A stretch of 64,000 bases of DNA from NCBI GenBank assembly GCA_023634235.1, contig JAMKCF010000003.1, positions 25,635,299 to 25,699,298 of the forward strand. The letters are read 5' to 3'. A program made the position numbers and the translations under genes. This document shows positions 47,001 to 59,670 of the stretch, piece after piece (the first letter of the stretch is position 1; each line of letters begins with the position of its first letter). A model generated the notes under the pieces. It did no database searches. It saw nothing but the letters and a program-made list of their open reading frames with translations, and was not told the DNA's origin. The DNA is from Pisaster brevispinus. Its lineage: Eukaryota > Echinodermata > Asteroidea > Forcipulatida > Asteriidae.

Positions 47001-48487
47001 TAAAATTTGGCAGTCAGTGACTGTCCCTCCCGTTTACTATCTCTAAGTATTTAAAGACATCTCTTAAATTGTTTGAGATATCTCTTAAATTGTTTGAGAT
47101 ATCTCTTAAATGTTTTAAAGACGTTGCTTAAAGTAACAAATGTTACTTTGGCTCACCATATTGAACTCTGAGGTAATTCTTTTGCATTATTCTGTTGAAA
47201 TTCTCTTGGATAGGATTGGGAGGAACTAAATAAAACGAATTTATTTTAAGTGATATTACATCTACGGGAATAAAAAGCCATGTTTTGTTGTGTACAGCTG
47301 CCCTTTTTAGGGATTGTTCGGAGATTCTTGCGAGGGGTTCATCGATCAGTGGTGTGTACACGGTTCAACCTCTAGACTCCGGTGAGGCTTTCCAGGTGTA
47401 TTGTGATATGGAGACAGACGGTGGTGGATGGACGGTAAGATAACACGCTAGTGTATGAATGAGAGAACTCATCTCTAAGAGTGAATGTTTATAAGACCAG
47501 GAAATTAATAAATAAACACGTTCCTTTGATAGGTTTTCCAGCGGCGCCAGGACGGCAGTGTGGATTTCTATTTGGACTTTGCCAACTACAGCCGGGGCTT
47601 TGGGAATCTAGAGGGAGAGTTTTGGCTCGGAAATGACAACTTGCACCGTCTGACCGCTCAGGGCGAGTACGAACTCCGCATAGATTTATCGGACTTTGAG
47701 GGCGAATCCAGGTATGCCGTCTATGACTCGTTCAGCATCGCCGATGTGAGTGACAACTACACGCTGACGGTGGGAAGTTACTCAGGGACTGCAGGTAATA
47801 AATCAATATTAATCCCGAAAATGTATTGAGACAAGGAGCTTATGTTGCCTTTCTGATTGGTCTTTTTTTTTTTAAATCTTTCCACGGAGTTCCACAGAGA
47901 AAATGAATTCAAAGCGGTGACGATGGTTCTGATTTCCTCGATGGTACACATTGTGATTCAATTCACAGTTTTCGAGAAAAGTACAAGTTTAATGTTGATT
48001 TATTGGGCTTAAAACATAAACAAGTTTCTTTTCTCAGAGAAGTTATTAATACTTGTGAAGACAATTATACTAAAGCTTTACTTGTTTGATAGATTAAGTT
48101 AAAAATAGACACAAAGTAGTATTCCAAAACTAGAGTAAGCGTCATTTAAAAAAAACTAAAGAAATAGTAATACAAATAAATAAAAAAAATTTTTATCACG
48201 CGTACTGTAAAACTAAAGGATCGTTCTTTGTTGCAGGCGACTCGCTGAGCTACCACAATAACCGTCAGTTCTCTACTAAAGACCGAGACAACGATGCATC
48301 GAGCGGGAACTGTGCCCAGTCATACCACGGCGCCTGGTGGTACAGAGCCTGCCGCCATTCTAATCTTAACGGGGAGTATCACAATGGGACCACGACTGAA
48401 CCGTATCGGGGAGTCGTTTGGTATCACTGGAAGGTGCATTACTCATTTAAAACCTCAGAGATGAAAATACGACCCACTCCACAATAA
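44080..48487 (+). CDS. FREP-5: secreted fibrinogen-related protein, cysteine-rich head
   Basis: Exons 44080-44452, 47298-47434, 47533-47794, 48237-48487, giving 340 residues with no stop. An in-frame ATG at 43996 would add 28 residues and bury the signal sequence, so the ATG at 44080 ([17 protein letters not shown]) is preferred. The head matches FREP-1 except that GCNC has become GSNC, leaving four head cysteines. The neck has one partial stalk unit ([13 protein letters not shown]). Exon 2 is of the FREP-1 kind ([16 protein letters not shown]). The FReD is complete with DRDND, NCAQ, GAWWY and SNLNG; exon 4 is one codon shorter near its end (WKVHYSFK). Intron 1 is 2.8 kb long because it holds a 2.4-kb palindromic transposon. 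A common ATTAAA after the stop is mutated to ATCATA here. Confidence 0.85.
44719..47158. mobile_element. Composite palindromic transposon in FREP-5 intron 1
   Basis: The ends are inverted repeats: TGGCAAGCCAAAGTAAC at the left and GTTACTTTGGCTCACCA at the right. Pairing continues inwards past AAGCAACGTCTTTAAAACAT into arrays of the perfect palindrome AGAGATATCTCT. TA flanks both ends (44717-44718, 47159-47160), suggesting a TA target duplication. Inside lies a second nested inverted repeat with arms at about 44883-44920 and 45730-45768, and GGCATCAACGATTGCTTTAA pairing with its complement near 45630. A further right-type end with TA is at 45614-45616. The palindromic units are about 21 bp apart, which yields spurious open frames such as repeated LEISLN. 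Family uncertain; FREP-1 intron 1 lacks it. Confidence 0.75.
45990..46560 (+). mobile_element. Possible LTR-like segment within the composite element
   Basis: It begins near TGTAATGTCCCGAAAATTG and contains GGGGTATAAAACCCAG, which looks like a TATA promoter, followed by about 250 bp of transcribed-looking, non-AT-rich sequence. This resembles a Ty3-type LTR or other promoter-bearing repeat. Neither the right boundary nor a target duplication could be fixed, and no second copy is in the window. Confidence 0.25.
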
Positions 48488-48997
48488 TAACACCATACCA
48501 CTCACTGTGTTGCTGCTCACTGATCATAGTCATACCAATACCAATCCCCGAGATAAATAGTTTCCCTTTGAAACTATTTTAAAGTCGGGAAATAAGCCTC
48601 TAACCCAACATGTATTATTGTGATGGCCGTTATCGTGATAAATTGTATATACAATCCTCAACTGCAGCCGTTTTTTTTTCTGCACTTAAAAAAATAGCTT
48701 CTTTGAACCGTTACCAAAAGAGAGGATAACTAAACAAAAATAATATATTAACGGTAAAAACTAAATCTTGGACTACCCTTTCAAATATGTAGGTATACCT
48801 TTAATTTTAGCTTGCAAGTCAAACCCAGATAAAATAATAAACAATTTGTTGATTTAAAGCATTTGATGTTAGAGATGATTTTTCTAACAATAAGGTCACT
48901 TCATGTCAAAATTAGTTGTTTATTTTTGTTTTGATTGGTTATTTATTTATTTGCTTATTCATTCATTTATTTATTTTTTATATATCAATTGATTGAC

Positions 48998-49030
<33 letters not shown>

Positions 49031-52000
49031 TGTTTGTTTATTTATTTATTTATTTAATTACTTATTTTTGTGGGTGTCAGATTATATATCTTGTTAAAGT
49101 CCCTGCGTGGCCTGATCTCTAACTATACACACTGACAAGGTTCCAGCAAGGATGAAATGAAAGGGTGGGGCGCCTCTTTGTTCGAGCAATCTTGCAAGCC
49201 AGATGTGTTGAGCTTCCGGGCCCCATGAAAATATGAGGCTGTAGATACACTTAGGAGTCATGTGAGGTCATTATACCTACTTTTAAACTTCCATGTTCAT
49301 TGTGATCTGATTGAAAAGTCAACACAGTACAAAACGCACTGCAAAACCATTTTTTGAAAAAAGCATAATACATTTAGGTTTACATTTGTATTTATTGTTT
49401 TATTATTATTTTTAATTATTTTAAGGTTCAGATGTGCCTGACACTGAAATAATAGGCAAACGTCATTATGCCAACCTGAGTATTACAATTATAAACTTAT
49501 TGGAATAATACTTGGGAGTAGGTCATGCATTTGACAGATTAGTGTAATTATGACAAGTTATTGCAACCTGTAAGTTATTTGCTTCAACTTTTTAGGAGCC
49601 ATGATAAATTTGGGCTTTAAAGTTGGTCCTATTTGTCTTGTGAAGTGGAGAAGTGCTTCTTGAAAACTGGCAGCAGGTCGTTTTGGAAAAAAAAAACCAA
49701 CACAACAAAACTTTTAAAAAGGGGATGTTGTTATTTTGGGGGGTATTTTATAAAATATCCCAATTGGCTGATCTGCCAAAAAATGACAGAAAATCCTAAT
49801 TTTAGTTGTCTTAAATATGTTCGATTAATTTTCAAGAGGCTGAGAGTATTAAGTATTTCTTGAGTTATTTTGAGGCATTAGCATGTTTTGCTACCTTGGA
49901 AGTTTATTAATGTGGGGCGTCCACACGACCCTAATGATTGATGCACCACACTTGGAAGGCAAAAAATCTTGCACCAAACTGAATATCATAGTTAGTAGGC
50001 CCTCAAAATCTGTTTTGGGGGTCATGCAGTTAATAGATTGTGTAAATATAACAGTTAATCACAACCTTTGGTAGTGAGGGTTTATTCGGCTGCAAAGACA
50101 TTGCTCGTTGGTTCATGTAACAATCCCACGACGATGTTTTATTTTAATATTACACAGCCCGCATTCCCTCCTTCATGTTTTCTTAGGCGCTTAATTATTT
50201 CTAAGTACTATAGGTCGTGCATGATGTGTTTGAAAGATGGGAGTGACATCCACGCTAACAGTCTCATGCGGCTTTCTCCGGTTGATTTTTCCACATTATT
50301 TTGTCGAACTTATGGTGTTATTAATTTTCCTTTTGGTTTTTGAATTAATGACCAAAACAAATAGTGACGTTAAGAGTCAACCCCGTGTTCCAAATTATGT
50401 AGGTTTTTAAGTAAACCGCGGTGTGCCGGCAAGATATTGACGAAATTAATAATATTGGGTAGTAGTGATGGTGGTTGTCGTTGTTTTATTAACACTCATC
50501 TTTTTTTTTTACTAAACTTATCTTTAGTCATTTGAACTATTCCTAGAACCCATATAACACGCCTAAAACTGTAGGCCTAACTTAAATATGTTGTTCTTTA
50601 TCATATAGAAATCAAAATTATACATGGTCTACGTTCACACAGTTACATTCTCCCACCAATAAGGGTGATGTTCAGGAGGATATTCTACATTGTACAATGA
50701 TAATATCCAAGTAAGTAAGAAGTGTATTTATTATAAGCATTGGTAGTAAGCAGGGTGTCAATTACATTTGTGGTCTATTAAACAAAGATGGTAATTTTTC
50801 TGTCACTTGTTAATTTTAGGAGTAGGTAGGTCGCGCTAATTTATTGGAGTAGACAAATCTTCTGTAACTGATAGTTGCTTGAGTTCTTAGATACAACTAA
50901 CTAAGCTAAAGGACGCTGTTCGACCAGCAGTCATACTTAACATTTTGTGCTGCTGTTTTAAAAATGTTCATCGCTTGCTATCCTTGTCTGTTTCCCCTCA
51001 ACGCCGTTTTTACAACATATTGTGGTTTCCTGTTTGCTGTAGTCTCCAGGTTGGTGTTTTTGGGGAAAACCCTTCCCAACGTTCACCATTTCTCTTAACC
51101 GCCTACCAAAACTAACCGTTTTTATAACAGCCCCGTCCCATTTTGTTAACTAGAAATTTAAACAAATGATTCTGGTACTTTGGGCTCTGGTAGTTTTTAA
51201 TGTTTTTATTGCCTTTGCTCAAATTGTTTGTTTTGCTTTGTATAACAATAATATTTGTTAATAATAATTATAATGTGTTTTAAAACAATTTGTGTTTTTG
51301 TATTTTTTACGTTTTGTACCATTTAAATATTTGTGGAAGAACGCATCCAATTTTGGCTGTGGGCTACGATTTGTGTTTGTTTTAAACAAAATATCAAATA
51401 AAGAAATATAAATTCTTTGGACAATAAAGTATTTCCATTAGGTCAAACAAAGTCTATAGAAGGAAGATTGATAAAACCTTATGCTTAATAATTGGTCGAG
51501 TTCATGTGTACAACATGAAGATGAATGAGAGAGGTCGGACTCCCGTTCGCAATACTCAAAAAGTACATTACAATAGAGAATGTATATCTCCAATGGTAAT
51601 ATTTCAACATTCTGTCTCTAATGGGGGATTCTTCTGCACTGTGCAGATTACTACCAAGTGTTATTTTTGTATCGAATATACTGATGATCTAAAACTTTAT
51701 TCTGCTCTCGGTGAAAAATAAATGACTATCCCCTTGTAATTATAATGTTTTTTAAATGTGTCCGTATTATTCAACGCTGATGTGCTTACGTTGAGTTGAT
51801 AAATCGTAATTTTTGTCACTATTCCATGAAATGGGTTTTCAAAATGTACCACAAACCTGTCTTATAATAATGCCTAATCACTTAGCTTGCAACCAAAACT
51901 AGGGCTGTTGTTGTTTGTTTGTTTATTTGTCCGTTTGTTGGTGGGGTGTTTATTTGTTTGTTGTGGTGTTGGGGTGTTTGGGTGTTTGTTTGTTTGATTG

Positions 52001-52258
52001 TTGGGGTATTTGTACGTTTGTTGGGGTGTTCGTTGTTTGTTTGTTTGTTCGTTTGTTTGCTTGTTTGTTCGTCTGTCTGTTTGTGTGTTTGTGTGTGTGG
52101 TGTGTGTGTGTGTGTGTGTTTGTTGGTTTGTTTTTGTTTGGATGTTTTATTTTTTTTATTTTTTAGGTGTTCATGCAACGTGTGCACGAACACCTCTTGT
52201 TTAAATGTATTTATTTATTTATTTTTATTTTTTGGGGGGATGGTGTGAAGAAGGCCAA
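48488..52258. repeat. FREP-5 3' flank and simple-repeat tract, no gene
   Basis: Matches 25003-28500 as far as about 51870. GATT/TTTA tracts lie at 48950-49060. From about 51880 to 52200 there is a GTTT/GGGGTGTTT tract that is the reverse complement of the one at 58200-58510. That shows an inverted block begins here and includes the next feature. Confidence 0.6.
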
Positions 52259-52640
52259 TAGCTATGAAGACCAACAGGGTCATTCTTATACATACTGGGT
52301 CCATTTTAAAGGCAAACTCATAATCAATATTGTTACTATGTATGCAGTCTCGTACTTCCTGACAGGACGGCTTGTGGTTGAACTTGACAGACGATACAAC
52401 AACAATGGTTGTTTACAGTGAAAACGTTAATTCATTCTCTTTTCAACTTTCCACACCCTCTTGCACATAATTGTTTTTATTATCTCTTTGTCGAGCACTG
52501 GACCAGAAACCAGTTTAAAACAAATTGTTTTTCTTCGTTTCTATCCAACTACGTTATCCCAGCAAGTATGAGGAAGTACAATTTATTAAATGTACTCTAG
52601 GGTGCATGTGACTTTGAATACAGCGGCACAGAGCGACAAC
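52259..52640 (-). pseudogene. Inverted, truncated first-exon fragment of a cysteine-rich-head FREP
   Basis: On the minus strand the sequence matches the FREP-5 promoter-proximal region and the start of exon 1. The ATG is at 52304 and reads MDPVCIRMTLLVFIAI, the first half of the signal peptide. Homology then ends at about 52259 and a simple-repeat tract follows. Upstream, the ETS-like site is kept (AGGAAGT on the plus strand near 52573). The CArG box is missing: a 10-bp gap at about 52549 removes exactly TCCATATATG compared with FREP-3. Confidence 0.75.
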
Positions 52641-55600
52641 CATACTCGTTTGGCTGAAATTTATATTACGCCGCCATATATTGTTTTCTAACTAAGCTGG
52701 AAACGTTGTATAACTTATTATGCCATTATTACACTCTCTTTGATAATCTCTGATTGTTGCTTCGCGGAGATACGCCTCGTAAAGGTCCTGTCACACTGTT
52801 GCAATAGATCTAACGTGTGCCTAGTGTACTGAATTTCTTTCCGAAAGTTTTGCAAAGTCCAGAAATGCTCAATTTTCTCGGCCAAAAATCTTCAGCCACA
52901 CTCCATACATCCTATTATTTTTTTGAGTGCACAATTTCACTTTATTCTGAATGGACTTTTAAATCTAAGCATCAGTCTTGCTTTACACTGACGGGGTGAC
53001 TAATGGGTGGGGTAAGGGTGTGGTTTATTTAATTTCAACGAGGTAATGATCGTTTTTCTAGAATATTTGAATCAACTGGGCTGCCTCAAAAGTCTTCAGC
53101 TACAGTCTGCGGCAAGATGATAAATATGAATAGTGGGGTAGATTACTCCACTGTCAATGAATAATCGGTATGAAGTTGTCTTGATAATAAACCAGAAAGA
53201 ACATTCATTACATGAAAGCTCCATTAAAAATAGGCTTGAATTAAACATCCCTTTCGTCTGACATTTCACACCTGTTATCCCCCTGTAGCTCCTTTTCCAA
53301 ACAGTGGACATAATTGGATGTTATTGAGCACCCATTCAAGGACTATGTGATGTTTAGCCCTGGCGGGTGTAATGCAGAGCCATCACAATCAAAGTGTGCT
53401 AGCTATTCCTATGGAACTCCCCGAGTTGACCTACATACTACATACAATTTCAGCCATTTCTGTTCGTGCACTTCCTTGTTGATTGTGATTGGCAATTTGT
53501 ACGCAGTAGAACTTATAAACCCGGATCTGGCACAAACCCAAACCAGCTCTGGTCTGCCAGAATCAGAGTCATTTACTCCAGCTCTTACATACAGCTTGTG
53601 TAGAATTATATGTAAATAGCAAAACACTAAGAAACATAGTGTGAACTAAAACCAAGTAATCAGTTAAAACAGAAACACTATACAATGCAGATAAGGACCA
53701 CCAAGGGATACTGCAACATAAATGGAACTCATGATAAAAACAAGGATTCAAACTGTTTACCAACCAGAGTGACCTAATGTAAACATGCAAAAGATAAATG
53801 TGTTCATACAACACACACATACAACTGTAATTAGTGTCGGATATCCAATTATGTAACCCTGGGTTCATTTTTTACAGAAGCGGGAACTGAAAAAAAATAA
53901 ACAAATCCTAGTCTATATTTCTAAAGTTCTTATACCTCAGGAGAAGAATCCTAGAGCATGCAAATACATGCACATGGTATGCTAATTAATTTCCCCAAAA
54001 GATCTATGTAAACAAAGTATGCATGAGCGATTCTGCGTGTGTGTAATACTAGACAGGGACTGTACAGGCAGACACACTCTAGAGTTTGATGAGGCAGCAT
54101 TTACCTTGCTTAGCATGTAATGCACAGCTCAGCTCAGCCATATACAATGGCTAGACAGTTAAGCCTCAGGTGTACCACAACATCGTGAGATTAATGCCAG
54201 TTCGAAAACAGATTCCCCGTAAATGATGTACGGAGCCTGTGTGGCACAAAGTGTGGCACCAGTTTCAGGTCTGCGATTCCGCAGTTGACGTTGTTGAACG
54301 ATAATTATATGCAACCTCCCTCATGCTCATACGTCCTGTATGGACATTAGACGGGTGGACACCTTTCTGTGTGGATAGTCCAGCCGATGGGGACCCCGGA
54401 ACCAGCGAACATGCATGCATCCAGCAACGCCATCTAGTTCTGGCTATTTTAGGAAAAGTCTCTTAGGCAGAGGACAGCTTAGTGTAGCTATTTTCAAGAC
54501 AACAACGTCTTATTCCTTTAAAATGACCCTCTTCCCTCGCTGAGTGCGAAACATTGATTCAACACTGAAGTTTTGTATATATAGTTAATTTGAATTTAAT
54601 CAAATTGTTTATTTTTGTTTCGGTAAAACTTTAAAGTGTAACACATCCTTTTGAGTTGTCGTACAAGCCTTAACTACCCCTTGGGATAACCAGACCCATG
54701 GTGTGACAATAAGCCTTACTCTCTGTAAACAACTTTTCTTTATTAAAAATGTTGGTTCTCTGTTTTAGGTAAATTTAATTTGTATTCATTTGAAATGAAT
54801 ACAAATTAAATTATTGTATTTATTTGAAATAAATACAAATTAAATTCACCTAAACAGAGAACCGACATTTTTTATAAAGTAGAAGTTGTCTAAAGAGATA
54901 GGGTGCGTGGAGAATGACATGCAGACAAGCACGAAGAAAAGAGAGAGAAAGCTACGCGCGGAGGTACGTCGAGTCGGTCGACGGTGACGTCATGGTGAAG
55001 TGTTTGGCTGGCTGACCAGGATTTTAGGTCAAGCCCTCACTTCGACCATGCCTCGGTTAAGATCAACTGGATCCTCATTGGACAATTTCAAAATGTTCAT
55101 CCGTGGCTCTCTAGAGTTTATTGGTCCATTTGGAAACAGAGGGAGTGAAAGACAAATAAATCTTCCCGACTTCACAGCTTGAGGAAGCTGTGGAGATGTA
55201 GTTATGGGTTAAGAAGCAAAGCTACAGTTTATCCCATCATAGCCATCATGAAGGGATACACACCATTAAATAAAGTGATAAGTTAACAAAAGGTTTATCT
55301 CCACATCTTCCAAGAAGGTGGAAGCTTAAAAGCATGCTGGAACAGACAGTAGAACAGCTGACCATAACCTGTCTAGTAACCCCAGGTAAACAAAGGGTTG
55401 CCATGGCTAGAGAACAAGTACAGTGGGAACAATACACAAATATATGTGAGCAATAGTAAATCACAAAAACAATATATACTTTAAAGAGTAGTTCTAGGAT
55501 GCTCTGAAATGTTTAGTTTTTACATTTTTCCCAATAGATGGAGTCCACAAGAAATATAAGCAAGTATTATGAGTTCCTTACTTCACGCTAAAACAGGGTA

Positions 55601-56720
55601 AAAATGTATTTTCCTCGAAACACTCCCAGCCCAAAATCTGAAAAATACGCTAGGTCAAACCATAGAGCAAGGGTTTCATTGGACGATCTAGCACAAAATC
55701 AGCAAGCCAAATTACAACGGATTGTGATTGGGGGATTTTCGTTCTTTGAGTAGGAAGGCGAATTTGCCGCTCGGCTTGATTTTTACAAAGTACATTTACA
55801 CCAATCTGCATGTTGCAAATAGACTGGTGCTCTGTTTATGTAAATGCTATTGCTACGGCTAGGCATGAGGATCCAATCTACATATGATCTAAACAAAGCG
55901 TCAGTCCAATCTTGTCTCTATATCTTGCTCTATAAGGTCCAATCTATGTTCTTTTGACATCCAAGGATCGACCCCGAAAAACACAAAGTAACATCCTCAA
56001 AATATGGTTCATGAACAACGGCCAGCCACCAACACGGTCATTACCACGCAGTGAAGACCTGCTTCCCACACTGTTATTCCCTAATCACAGTACAGACAGG
56101 CCTGCTTTGATCATGACGACACAGCCTCTTTACAATGGGTTGAGGAGAGATCACAAAATTTTATTATAATCCTATAAAATTATTACATTTAACAGGTAAA
56201 CTTCAAATGATGAAATGTTCTTGTGTTGGTTGGGCATTACTTTTACTGTTAAGTGGAGGGTTATATTGAACTTACTCTAACAAAAAACTCATTTTAAATA
56301 CAACTAGTCTAAAGAAATATACAAGACTGGGAATCTTCCGTCTAGAAAACATGGAGTCAACCCGACTCTATGTTAAATCATGAAATATTAAACGTTTACA
56401 ACTATTATGTGCAAAACGATTGAACTATTACCATGTGGATATAAATATTTTTGAATATCGCAATATAATTATTACAGTTTAGTTGGTTTCGGTGGCAATA
56501 TTATGCCGTGTACGCTGTTTAAAGAGCCATGGTCTCTAAAAATATATAGAGAAAATTACCTACAGAAAATAAACGACAATCAAACATTTTATCTATACTG
56601 CGTTTAGGCAATTGTCCCGACTCACTTTAAAGAATTTCAAAACCAAAAATGTTGATCTCGAGGATTGGACTGGTATGACTTTAATCAGTGATTGGCAACA
56701 CAGTGAGTGGTATGGTGTTA
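52641..56720. repeat. Third copy of the duplicated upstream block, joined to a FREP relic
   Basis: The stretch 52640-53300 has no recognisable gene or clear paralog. The part 53320-56560 matches 3830-7420. Near 56575 the match breaks inside ACAGAAAATAAACG and continues into the downstream flank of a minus-strand FREP, like 17530 onward. A 55-bp palindrome-like repeat of AAATTTAATTTGTATT motifs lies at about 54770-54845. Confidence 0.55.
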
Positions 56721-57320
56721 TTATTGTGGAGTGGGTCGTACTTTCGTCTCTGAGGTTTTGAGTGAGTAATAATGCTCCCTTCCAGTGACCCCAAATGGCT
56801 CCCGACCAACTTCAGTAAATATCCCATTGAGATACGGCCCGTTAAGATTAGAACGTTGGCAGTCTCTCTGTACCACCAGGCGCCGTGGTATGACTGGGCA
56901 CAGTTCCGGTCCGATACATCGTTGTCTCGGTCTTTAGTAGAGAACTGATTGTTATTGTGGATGATAAACGAGTCGCCTGAAACAAAGACAGATGCTTTAA
57001 TTTTACAGGATGCAAGAGAAACAATTTTATTAGTATTACTTTTTTTAGATGAAGCTAATTCTAGGTTTTGAGGAATACCTTTTCTTTAATTTTGAATGTA
57101 ATAATATGGAAACATGTACAGGTTTAATTAATTGTCTCCGCAATTAGTGACTTCGTCTGAGTATGAAACTGTTGTCCTTTCTTTTGTTAGAGGTAGGGTC
57201 ATATATTGGTTAATACTCCTAAGAAGCAATGCAGCTGTTGATAGTAATAACTACTTTGAGAAAGGGTTCCTTTTTACGTTGGAAATTACAATTTATGCTG
57301 TTTTTCTCAGCAAGTAGACA
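56721..57320 (-). pseudogene. FREP relic: complete-length but frameshifted FReD exon 4
   Basis: The exon spans 56976-56721 with a proper acceptor (CAG) at its 5' side and the usual final CCA CAA TAA. It reads [19 protein letters not shown], then [14 protein letters not shown] 2-bp TC insertion near 56859 shifts the frame, and further small losses occur in the GRGV region. Intron 3-like sequence continues to about 57320, where it breaks. Exons 1-3 are absent. Its pocket patches differ from all other copies, so it was once a distinct gene. Confidence 0.75.
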
Positions 57321-59633
57321 CTGTATTAAAATGAAACTTTTACATATCAAAAATCTTAAAAATATGAACTGTATTTTGTAATGACACGAATTAATGGATA
57401 TTGTGTCTGTTTATCCAAAACAAGATTAAGTGTTTAAGAGCTGTGGGATGGTTGATCTCCCATGAGACTCTACGGTACTGTCAGACGAGAATTGGTTTGG
57501 AATTGAGCCAGATCTGGGTTTATAGTTCTAATACGTACACATTGTTAATAACAATCAACAATTGGAATTGCACGAACAGACATTGCTTGAGTACAGTATT
57601 TTGGTCAACTCTGATGTGAGTTCAACATGGCTAGCTATTCACCATAAGAGGTTGATGACTCTGCATTACACCCACCAGGGCGATACATCACTTAGTCCTT
57701 CAATGTACTCAATAAGTTCTTTGGTAACTGTCGTGCACATCAAGACCACTTCATACTGATTGTTCATCGACAGTGGAGTAGCCTGGCTCCAATAATCAAA
57801 ATTATTATCTTGCCACAGACTGTAGCTGGAGGCTTTTCAGGCAGCCCAATTGATTTAAAAACTCTAAAAAAACATTTTAATTAAACAAAAACCGTCCCCT
57901 TACCCCATCCTGTAGGCACCACGTCACAGTACAGCAGGGCTGAGTTTTAGATTTAAAAGTCCATAGAAAATAAGGTAAAATTTGGATTTTCAAAACAAGA
58001 ATGTAAAGCATTTTAAGGATAAGGAGATATCTCACTTCATCATATACGTCCACTCAGTGTATTTGGAGAGTATGCACCAAGTTCCTGGCTACTGAGCTGA
58101 AGTTACGCCCAAACTTTGTGGTCGTCTGGGCTATAGCTGGCCATGCCCAAGCTACAATCAGCAACGGCGCAAGTAATGCTGATTTCATAAAGCGCCTAAA
58201 ATGTATAATGAACACAAAATAGTATTAACACCAATATTACCACATTAACAAACAAGCAAACATCCCACGCCCAAAAAACCAACCCAAAACACACAAATAT
58301 CCAAACAAAAACATACAAACAAACAAACAAACAAACAAACACCCCAACACCCCAACAAACAAACAAACAAACACCCCAACAACTAACAAACAAACACCCA
58401 AACACCCCAACACCCAAACAAATAAACAAACAAACAAACACCCCAACAAACAAACAAACAAACAACAACAATACTCGTTTCGACTGCAAGCTAAGTGAAT
58501 AGTAAGTTAATTTCAGAACCAATCCCATCGAGAAATATGTGTGATAAAAACACTGTTACATTGAATAACACAGATGCATAGTTATAATGACCCTTACAAA
58601 ACTACCGTTTCTTTATTTTGATTTCAGAAATCGAAACAAACTGACATTGAAATACAATTATTGTGTGTGTCCCCTGTAGACTCACCCAATGATAGCCCCA
58701 GATGTTTTCCCTTAAACCCGATACGACCATTCTACGGCTACATCCCTCTAGGCCAGATAGGAAGCAACTTGAAGGCCAAAATAAATAAATGAATGTGATG
58801 ACATTAGATCATATCCAGTTAGTATCAACGTGTGACCTTAAACATGAAATTCAACTCATGGTAATTAACTTGATGTATCAACCGCAGACGTTTTAATCTA
58901 GAAACCTAAATGTAATGACCAATATCAAACCCTGGAGGAAGGGAAACTTCACTGCCTTCTTCTCTTGAGGCTTCCTTCCCTATCAGTCTCAACAGTGCAC
59001 TGTGGCAAACATTAATGTGGTCAAAATAACATGAGTCAGAGGTAATAAATCAACGCTAAGTTCAGTATCCTATGATCGTCTGCAGTAAGTCATGTTGACC
59101 AAGTATACAAAGCGTAGATTACAATAACATTGTGTTTTTGGTTATTGATTTAATTCTGCTCAGAAATAACTTTCGGTGTTTAGCAAGTTTTGTGCTTAAC
59201 AATTTGTAAACTGATGCACTAGACGTGATAGGACGACCCTTCATGCAACAGTAATTTTTATTTCAGATAAACGGAGTGTATTTTTTTTGCTGGAAAACAA
59301 CAAGTAAGGCCAATTTCGTTTTACGCTGCTTGGTATGGTTTGAATTTCAAAGCGCACAGAAGAAACATGAGAAGTGTATTGAACACAGATGTGATTTTTT
59401 TGTGTGCTAATATTATAGTAGTACTCATCCTTTGACGACACTCTCCCTTAACAATAAATCAGCTTCGTTTCCGTTTCTAGGGGTTTACCATTAAATCCAG
59501 GTCAGCATGGCAGCTCAATATAGGAAGATTGCACATAACCTTCAACCGTATAGACCGTTTCCCACAAGTATATATTGGTTTTACAAACAGGCTCTTCCTC
59601 ATTTCCCTGTATCAATTTCTACCCCAAATATCA
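57321..59633. repeat. FREP-6 upstream region
   Basis: From 57400 the sequence matches 35640-38424. A CAAA/CACCCCAA simple-repeat tract lies at about 58235-58480. No coding sequence is seen. Confidence 0.65.
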
Positions 59634-59648
59634 ACGACACGAAGTCGT
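59634..59648 (+). promoter_or_regulatory. Conserved 5' hairpin motif, FREP-6
   Basis: ACGACACGAAGTCGT, 22 nt before the ATG; third occurrence of the motif. Confidence 0.35.
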
Positions 59649-59670
59649 CTACTGCTGACTTTTGAGCACG

